This document shows, piece after piece, positions 56,311 through 64,000 of a DNA stretch of 64,000 nucleotides. Positions within the stretch are counted from its first letter, which is position 1. Every line of letters begins with the position of its first letter. The notes under the pieces were generated by a model. It did not search any database and had not been told where the DNA came from. It saw only the letters and a list, made by a program, of their open reading frames with translations. Both the position numbers and the translations under genes were made by a program. Source of the stretch: Erythrophleum ivorense (taxonomy: Eukaryota > Streptophyta > Magnoliopsida > Fabales > Fabaceae); NCBI GenBank assembly GCA_026724425.1, contig JAIUCV010000084.1:3714001-3778000 (forward strand). Reading direction: 5' to 3'.

Positions 56311-59300
56311 TTACTCCCATCCAAGAGCAAAAGAATGAATTTCTGCCCAGCTTGAAACTGTGTAAAGTGTGCCAGAGAGTCCCTTCCAGGTTGATGATGA
56401 ATCTTCTTGAGTATGCTGTTTCTGTTTCTGGACGATTCCAGAGAACAAAGGCACAAACGAGACCCCGAAATGGCTTCCCACTCTCCTGAGGCTCGAGCTA
56501 GAGCCAACCACGATTCCTATGTCTGCTTCGAGGAGACAGAGCAAGTCTCCTACCGAATCTCCAATATAAACGGTCAGCAGGCTTTTCTTCACATCGTTAT
56601 CTTTTTTGTTTTGAAGGATGCTTTTGAATTGTTGAGCCTTGTCGATCGGTGATTCCACCTTCCTTTCGATTTCACCAGTCGAGATGGATTCCTCGAATGT
56701 GAATTCATTTGCATGTACTTCCACTGCATCTACTCCGCCTGTAAAAATGAAAACCTCTGGGCCTTGAATTGTCTGCAAAAATGACAAAGTTAGGGATTTT
56801 GGCACATACCAGCAGAAAAGGCTGCTCTGATGAGATCACCACACCAGCAATACGAGAGCACGTGAACTTTTGCATTCAGATTCTCAGTCTTTAATATCTT
56901 CTTGAAGACATCGATGCAGCCATCTTGAAGAATCAACCTTTCCCCAGCTCGTTTAATGTCTTCGAGATTAAGGCCCTTGAGTACACCAGACTCGATCACT
57001 CGATTGTTTGCCTTCTTCTCAAAATCTGAGAGCTGCTCTAATGCTTCACATAAACCCTCATAGTCAAACTTTTCCGCTGCATAGAACAAATTTCCAACAT
57101 TAAAAGAAAAATCAAACCCAAAGTCTCTCAATCACTTTATAATCCTTGAAACTGCATCAAACTACAAAGGAAGTGACTCTGACCTTTTTCCTTATTCAGA
57201 ATACTCTCTATGCACTCTTCATAATGCTCTGTATATTGCTTAGAAAGTAGACTCCAGGTGTTCTTAAGGTCAGCCGAGAGCATCCGATGAATTTGTTGCT
57301 CAGATCGACTCTGATCATCTTTTGGGGCAGTGACGATTGCTATTTCCGCTAAAATAGCAGAAGAATCAACAACAGTGCAAGTAAGATCAAAATCAGAAAA
57401 TATCACGAGGTCATCTTTTAAGTGGTTCTTTAGCAGTGGAACTATAGTAGGCTGAGCAAGTGGTTGAGCATGGAAGAACTCTACTTCCAGTTTCATAGCC
57501 TGTCGATACAACTTTTCAATGATGTCCAGTTCTTCACCGGTCATACAGACACTAAGCTTCTCGAGTAAGTCTTCGGTTTGCTTGGCTGATGCCTAGATAA
57601 AAGGAAAACAAACCATTCAATTCACAAGATGCATCATCTTACATACAATTAGAGTAGAATTAGGCAGAAACATACAACTATTTACATACCTCGAATGCAT
57701 CACTAGAATAACTATCGATCCATTTCTTGTAGGGGTGGTTTACTTCAGTAGGATCTAGAAGTGCTCCAAACTCCTTACCGAGAAAGGCATACAATCTCAT
57801 GCAAGGTGTCACAGCGCCAAGCGTGTAGGCGGCAACTTTCGTTTTCTCAAATGGAGTATCAAGCATGCCAGGAGCTTTGAGTCCTTCTACTTTTCCCGAT
57901 GCTGTAGCTAGCAAGAACTCGGTGTATTTCAAAGTTGCTGAGTTAACACCCACTTCTTTGCTGATATCTAAATCCCAATCCTACATGGATGAGACAAACG
58001 TTCTACTGAGAAATATCACTTGACTAAAACTGCACGCCACTATATGTCAATGAAACCAATATAATAAAGCTGACAGAAAAAAACTTGAGAGCAATCTTTT
58101 TTTTATTCGATGTTTTGGCACCAAATTGCATGATCCAAGCATGACTCTTTCTCACTGTACTCCCCAAGTTCAGAACCAAAGGACTTAAACATAATGCACT
58201 CAGTTTGCTGATGGATTAGCATTATTAAAACATGTAGCCATTAGCTAAAGAATATAAAACTAACCATATAGTGACTGGTGTCATGGCATAATCAGACAAT
58301 ATATCGAACCATAAAAATTCCAAAAGCAAATATTTACGTATTTAAACCGTCCTCTATAGTTAGATACATAACATTAATTTCCATTTCGGGGATTCGGCTG
58401 AAAAAAATCTATTTCATTTTGAATACATGAAGTTAGGTTCGATCTTAGGGACTCATGAGAACGGTGATGTTCTACTACCGGTTAATATAAAAATAAATGA
58501 GCATGGAAAACAAGAAAGGCCTTGTGCTCTACCTGTACAAATGAGTCGTGCATTTTTAATTCCTCCAGCACGCTTTTCCTCAAGTTAGAAATTGCCAGTT
58601 TGTCATCATCATCATCAGCACACTCTGCAGCCAATTCATACCTAAAAATGCAGGATAACAAAACATTTATAACGAAAACAAGAAAAACAACAAAAAATAT
58701 GAAAACCTTTCACTGTAAGATAGAACTTTCAGAATTAGAAGACCCAGATAAATAGCATTTCCACAAATATATGGATCATGGAAGTACTTTCTTTCATACA
58801 GACTTTGCCAATACATTCATACAGGAAACTTGAATTTAAAATCCTTACCAATAGAAGACTAAACTTCGGCACAACCATACTTAGGATAATTTTTTCCACT
58901 GAATTTCTGGTTAACTAATGAATAGTGTTTAACAAAAGCATCAATCGTATACATCCACTATCTGATTTCTTCTCTTACATGTCACAGCTTTTGATTCTAA
59001 AACCCTACAACTGATCCAGATCCATTATTTTCTAGCCCTTATTTCAAAACCTTCAATCTCTAACATTATCTGTATTCATTTTCACTAAGGCTAAAGCAAC
59101 TTCTAAAGCAACTCAGGCATCTTTTTCCTCAATCCGTGCAAATGGAAGTAATTCAGTTCACAGAGAAAACTAGGCATATTAGCGTAAAACAAGAGAGAAC
59201 TCACGCGTGAGCAAACGCCTTGAGGAAATGAACATCCTGTGCGATATAATGGCGGAATGTCTCGATCTCGAGATTTCCGGCGGCCAAAGAGACGGCGAAG

Positions 59301-59548
59301 GGGCTGTAGATAGAGAAGAGGCACTCTCTGCTAAACTTGATCCACAGTTTCCCCGGTAGAGCTTCTTCCGAGTGATTAACGGCGATGCTAGGAGGAATCG
59401 CCATCGCCGAAGAGAAGGCAGCCGCCGCCGATCGGAAGACCGGAGACTTTCTGCCAAACAAGAGAGAGCGGATCGGGACGGCGGCGCGTGGAGATCGGAG
59501 AAGAGCTACCGAGTTAATGATCAGGCGTGTGGGGAAGAAGAAGCGCAT
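56311..59548 (-). CDS. TH2: TH2: TenA-HAD bifunctional thiamine-salvage enzyme
   Basis: Six exons (59548-59205, 58641-58533, 57980-57690, 57592-57184, 57076-56810, 56738-56311) join in frame to give 615 aa, close to Arabidopsis At5g32470. The N-terminal half is a TenA_E-type helical domain (LWIKFSRECLFSIYSPFAVS, FRHYIAQDVHFLKAFA). The C-terminal half is a HAD phosphatase with motif I FSDFDLTCT and the late acidic motif GDSVGDLLCLLEADIG. In Arabidopsis the protein dephosphorylates thiamine monophosphate and its TenA part acts in salvage of aminopyrimidines. The first Met gives a basic, Ser/Arg-rich presequence of mitochondrial type; an in-frame MAIPPSIAVNHSEEAL at 59404 would give a cytosolic form. 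All splice sites are canonical. Confidence 0.93.
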
Positions 59549-59777
59549 ATAAGGAGATAAAGACGAGAGATTGGCTGGGTTTTTATTTGTGCAAAGCTCG
59601 ATGGAAAAGTACTTGCCGATGGAGAAGAAGAACTGACCTTTTTAATTTTTTATAAAATTTGCATAATACCCCAAATTTGACAATTTGTTCTCAAAAATGT
59701 CCACGAATTTGAAAAGTTTGCAAAATAATCACTTTAACTACATTATACTTTTCCAATTGTCACATAACCATATTGAA

Positions 59778-60165
59778 TCTTTACCGAGAAATTCAAACTA
59801 TACATATGAAGGAAAAGAGAAAATGTGTATGTAACGTTACAACGTTACATAAAACATACATAATCAAGATTAATTACCGAGAAATAACTATATACAGATG
59901 AAGGAAACGGAAAATGTGTGACTTTTGCTCATGATCAAACACATTGTATTCACTTTCACTACTGTTACATGAAACCAACATAAAAGATACATATTCAGGA
60001 TTAGTTATCAGGAAATTCAAACTATACACGTATGAAGGAAAGAGAAAATGTGTGAGTACTATAAACCTTTTTGCTCATGATTATATACATGGTATTCACT
60101 TTCACTGTTATATTATTGCTATATAAAACCAACAGAAAACATTCATAATCAAGATTAATTACCTC
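59778..60165. repeat. Decayed tandem repeat, about three copies
   Basis: The phrase GAAATTCAAACTATACA followed by ATGAAGGAAA and GAAAATGTGTG recurs near 59780, 59880 and 60010, and the TTTGCTCATGAT ... GTATTCACTTTCACT block recurs near 59925 and 60070. There is no gene. The rest of 59640-61190 also shows none. Confidence 0.65.
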
Positions 60166-61190
60166 TATTTTGTTTGTCCACATATCCAACTTTAGTTTGC
60201 AACAACTAATGATCTCCTCATCATCATCCTACAAATCCTTAAAAAAATAAAAAGATTTTCTTGGGTTAAATACTTAAATTTCTGCTTAAGCATGCCCGTT
60301 CCAACTTTTTAAATGGCAAAATTCACACAAGTAGCAAGTTTTGGCCTTTCTGAACAAGGCTTATTCTAAAATATGTAATCCATAACGACAATCTCTGAGT
60401 ACATATATTGGAAATTGTGCTATCTAAAATTTTACGTTCGTTGAAAGAGATCTTTTTCACTATATGAAAAGATGTTACAGATTCTTAAGTGATTTTTCTA
60501 TGAACTCTTTTCATCTTATGTTCCTCAATTACAGTATCATTTTCTCTCCAAATAAAAATGTTACTACTAATAAGGTTCAAGAAAAAAGATCAAATTAAGA
60601 AGAAGATAGGTATATAACTGATTATGAAATATTAAGAAAACTCCATAGAAATCGAGTACGAGGACGAAACTTATTCAAACGAGAGTAATTCAATGCTTTG
60701 TCTAGAATAACATTGTAAGTAAATCCAAACTTTGACAAAATCAAGTGGAATAAATGGAGACGCTAAACACGGCTGGGAGCTGTAAAAACAAGAGGAGGGC
60801 TAGAAAGGAAGGCATTGAACTCGATCGAATGCAACAGCTCACACTACACATTTAGCCTTTTGTCTCCATTTCTACTTGTTCACTCTGTTCTTGCTCTTGT
60901 TAACATTTAAGTCTTTAGTATTAGTTGTCAAAAAAAAAAAAAACAGGTCTTTAATATTAAAAACCATTTAACATGTTCTTTGTTCTTGTGAAAACCATCT
61001 AGAGGTGTTCTTTTAACCTTATTTCTTGAGAATTGCTTAGTAGCTATTCATTTATTTGTTACCGTATTTTTACGATCCAAGCCCTTTTTATTTACAAATA
61101 TTGACTAGTGTAGTTTGTGCTGCAACGGTAATGGCTACTTGTATAAATCTCATATTGCAAATATGATTTTAAACACATGTTGAAAATGTG

Positions 61191-61493
61191 TATACACACA
61201 CTATCGGAAATTGAATGAGAGAGTGATAATACTATTTGTAAATTAAAATTTTAAGAATGTTACCATCTTTACCGGCACATATTTATTCCCAACCAAAATG
61301 ACAACTGTCATTCGAGTACGAATATGATTTCGTTCATCATCCGTATATAAATTAATAAAGATATATCGAATCCTGTATACACACTAAGAAATCGAATGAG
61401 AGTGTGATAAAACTATTTGTAAATTAAGATTTTATGGATTTTACCATCTTTACCGGCACATATTTATTCCCAACCAAAATCACAACTATAGTA
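61191..61493. repeat. Tandem duplication, about 181-bp period, upstream of the GDSL gene
   Basis: TTTACCGGCACATATTTATT and about 100 neighbouring bases occur at about 61214-61312 and again at 61394-61493. It sits 230-500 bp before the start codon, so it doubles any promoter element it contains. Confidence 0.8.
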
Positions 61494-61602
61494 CATTGAT
61501 GATTGTCTGTCTCCTTTTAAAATCTTACACCAATTGGTAAAAGCTGGTGAAGACTTCCATAAATGCCTCCTTTTCCTGTTAATTACTGTTTACATATGCA
61601 CC

Positions 61603-61610
61603 TATATATA
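61603..61610 (+). promoter_or_regulatory. TATA box of the GDSL gene
   Basis: TATATATA lies about 115 bp before the start codon at 61727, preceded by a CT-rich stretch and followed by a leader beginning near 61640. Confidence 0.5.
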
Positions 61611-61726
61611 CTCAGACAAAATCATGTTCCCTTCTTCATCCTCATCACCGAGCAAGCACTTAAACCGAGTTCAAAGCAACATATCATAGATTTTTCGAAA
61701 ATATTAGAAACTTGAGTAAATCTACA

Positions 61727-63564
61727 ATGACGAACTCGGTGGCTAATTTGGCACTACTAGGGTTTTGCATACTTCAAGTGATGTGCTTACTTGTGCCGCA
61801 AGCCAACGCCAGGGCTTTCCTTGTGTTCGGAGATTCCCTCGTCGACAATGGTAACAATGACTTTCTAATCACCACTGCTCGTGCAGACAATTACCCTTAC
61901 GGTATCGATTACCCGACTCACCTTCCCACCGGACGTTTCTCCAATGGTCTTAACATTCCAGATATCATCAGTAAGCTTTCTTGTTCTCCAAGAATATTGA
62001 AACACTCAACGGTTACCAAAACAAAATGATAATAATGTTCTTTATAGGTGAGCAATATTTGGGTCAACCGTCTCCATTGCCGTACTTGAGTCCTATGCTG
62101 AAGAAACACAAACTCTTAGTTGGCGCCAACTTCGCTTCCGCCGGTATTGGAATCCTTAACGACACCGGAATCCAGTTTGTAAGTTTCAAATATAAAAGAG
62201 TTACCTTAATAAATGGCATTCTTGAAATTTTGATAACGAGGCTTGTTTATGTAATTTCAATGCAGCTGAACATAATTCGGATCGCGAAGCAGCTGGAGTA
62301 CTTCCAGCAATACAAGGTCCGAGTGAGTGGGTTGATCGGAGAAGAAGAGATGGTGCGGCTCGTTAATGGAGCTCTTGTCCTAATAACACTCGGAGGCAAC
62401 GATTTCGTCAACAACTACTACTTGGTCCCTTTCTCTGCGCGTTCTCGTCAATTCTCTCTCCCTGACTACGTTGTCTATATCATTTCCGAATACCGCAAAG
62501 TCTTACGGGTTAGTTCATATTTATGAACTTTTAAAATCTCGATTTTTTTATGTGTTTGGTCACATTTTTTTTTTTGGTTAACATTCTCAAGTTTTTTCAC
62601 TATCTTGAAAACAGAGAATTACGAAAATATTTCAAATGACTCTAGATAACATTTATACTTGACATTTAAACGTATTAAGTATAAAATTTATATCTCACCA
62701 ACTGGTAACTAATTTTATTTTTTAGTAGGATATGTTGAAAATTTGTTGTCTCTTATATATAAATTTTTATTGTTCTACAGAAAATGTATGATTTGGGTGC
62801 TCGACGTGTCCTGGTGACTGGGACAGGGCCGATGGGCTGCGTCCCGGCCGAGCTGGCTCAACGTAGCCGCAATGGAGATTGTTCTACCGAACTACAACGA
62901 GCTGCGTCACTATATAACCCACAACTTGTTCAAATGATCAACAGCCTAAACAATGAAGTTGGATCTTCGGCCTTCATTGCCGCCAATACTCAACAAATGC
63001 ACATGGACTTCATCAGTGACCCACAAGCATATGGTATGATTTTTATCTTAATTTATTTTTTCATCCTTAATTAGATAATAACATTATTATAAAACAGTGT
63101 TAAAGGATTAGTTTTATCAGTCTTTGGTTTTAAGAAACCTATACCAAGAACAAATTATAACAATTATTTTTACTCGGAAATTTGTTTTTTAATCAAACAA
63201 TTAATGAATATTATAGAATATATAGCGAAATGTATTTCGAATATTGTAGTAAGTTGGATTTTGGTTCGACATTAATGTCCGGTCCTACAGTAGTTGACTA
63301 TTAGTGGTTGTACGACCTTAATCGTTTGCAGGATTCGTAACGTCGAAAGTGGCTTGCTGTGGACAAGGACCCTACAATGGGATAGGACTATGCACACCGT
63401 TATCAAATCTTTGCCCAAACCGAGATCTCTACGCCTTTTGGGATCCTTTTCATCCATCAGAGAAAGCAAGTAGAATCATTGCTCGACAAATCCTCACTGG
63501 CTCTCCTGCATACATGCATCCCATGAACCTCAGCACCATCCTCACTCTTGATTCCATGACCTAA
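61727..63564 (+). CDS. GDSL esterase/lipase, cutin-synthase-like (CUS2-like)
   Basis: Five exons (61727-61970, 62048-62178, 62266-62508, 62781-63033, 63332-63564) join in frame to give 367 aa. The Met at 61727 opens a signal peptide (MTNSVANLALLGFCILQVMC) cut before ARAFLVFGDS. SGNH blocks are all present: block I FGDSLVDNGNN (catalytic Ser), a conserved Gly in the ANFASAGIGI stretch (block II), block III GGNDFVNNY, and block V WDPFHPSEKA with catalytic Asp and His. The length and text fit Arabidopsis At5g33370 (CUS2), which acts in building or keeping cutin ridges on sepals. It would work outside the cell, joining hydroxyacyl-glycerols. Nothing is broken. The gene number next to At5g32470 supports synteny. 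Confidence 0.9.
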
Positions 63565-63774
63565 TCTTCTATATATTCATCTATCTCAAATCCACGCTAT
63601 GTTCTCATTTAGTTGTTTTGATTTTCTATTTAATTATGTATTTCTACATGGTTGCTTTAATTAGTTTCCATGAGTTGTGTTGTGAGTTTTGTTTATGTTC
63701 TTCATCAATAATTAGTCACCAGTTGTGAGTTGAACGGTCAAATCTTTTTTATTTTTTTTGAATTGCAACAATTT

Positions 63775-63978
63775 TGTTATGATATCAATCCAAGTCTCAC
63801 ATCAGAAGTTTAGACAAGAATCGAAGTGTCTAAGATATAAATAATGTCCAACTCTAACTAGTAAGAGACCTTTTGAGAAGGAGCCAAAAACAAATCCGTG
63901 CGGGCTTTGCCATTTGGGCCTAAAGCGGACAATATCATATTAGTGGAGGAGTTGGACATGGCTTTGGAAAGCCCAACA
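63775..63978 (+). mobile_element. TRIM-like LTR (204 bp), element cut by the window edge
   Basis: It begins TGTTATGATATC and ends GCCCAACA. Inside are CTCACATCAGAAGTTTAGA and CCTAAAGCGGACAATATCAT, phrases I recall from Br1/Katydid-type TRIM LTRs of crucifers. The primer site follows two bases later. Only the 5' LTR and the first bases of the inside are in the window. Confidence 0.75.
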
Positions 63979-63980
63979 AA

Positions 63981-63992
63981 TGGTATCAAAGC
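63981..63992 (+). other. Primer binding site (initiator Met-tRNA type) of the TRIM
   Basis: TGGTATCAAAGC differs in one base from TGGTATCAGAGC, the complement of the 3' end of initiator Met-tRNA, the usual primer of plant retroelements. Its distance from the LTR end (2 bp) is right. Confidence 0.8.
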
Positions 63993-64000
63993 AAGGTTTG

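Overview
This window is nuclear plant DNA from a crucifer (Brassicaceae). The host genes have many short exons with GT-AG introns, and the coding genes match Arabidopsis thaliana genes I remember: HIL1 (At4g13550), UNE15-type LEA (At4g13560), At4g13540, At4g13530, a CUE-domain gene (At5g32440-like), DSS1, an ECT/YTH gene, TH2 (At5g32470) and a CUS2-like GDSL gene (At5g33370). Species cannot be fixed. The meeting of At4g13xxx and At5g32xxx relatives would fit the S/T part of ancestral crucifer chromosome AK7. Gene names were assigned by recall, without a search.

Layout. 1-20.2 kb is a nest of mobile elements: a truncated Athila-like gypsy element with its LTR (1-2.8 kb); retroelement-like DNA with five 16-bp palindromes (2.8-3.5 kb); a pyrimidine tract and stacked Helitron-type ends (3.6-5.0 kb); an OXS3-like gene scrap; a Cassandra-type TRIM carrying a 5S-rRNA-like segment (6.1-6.7 kb); a Harbinger-type MITE (7.1-7.5 kb); an 8.1-kb Mutator-like element encoding a MuDR-type transposase and, on the other strand, a five-exon DUF1985/Ulp1 protease (7.7-15.9 kb); and a 4.0-kb non-autonomous Helitron that captured a profilin first exon (16.1-20.2 kb).

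20.5-41.3 kb is a gene island: a LEA gene, the plastid lipase HIL1 (18 coding exons, 828 aa), a malectin/LRR receptor kinase with an apparent frameshift in its last exon, a truncated second copy of that kinase next to a duplicated piece of the HIL1 3' flank, a coiled-coil gene with a 72-bp in-frame duplication, a deleted LINE with a 16-bp target-site duplication, and a small membrane-protein gene. 41.5-45 kb is AT-rich repeat DNA with two inverted-repeat elements and a roughly 31-bp degenerate satellite.

46-63.6 kb is a second gene island: CUE protein, DSS1 proteasome subunit, YTH m6A reader, a P450 scrap, a Harbinger-ended element carrying scraps of two unrelated genes, the thiamine-salvage enzyme TH2 and a GDSL cutin-synthase-like gene. 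The window ends inside a second TRIM-like element (LTR plus Met-tRNA-type primer site).

The most striking signal is in the Mutator-like element, just upstream of its transposase: eight units at an exact 42-bp spacing, six of them with a perfect palindrome TTCTAC-N5-GTAGAA and one or both arms kept in the others, while the DNA between is largely diverged. 42 bp is four helical turns, so every site would face the same side of the helix, as expected for an element-encoded DNA-binding protein.
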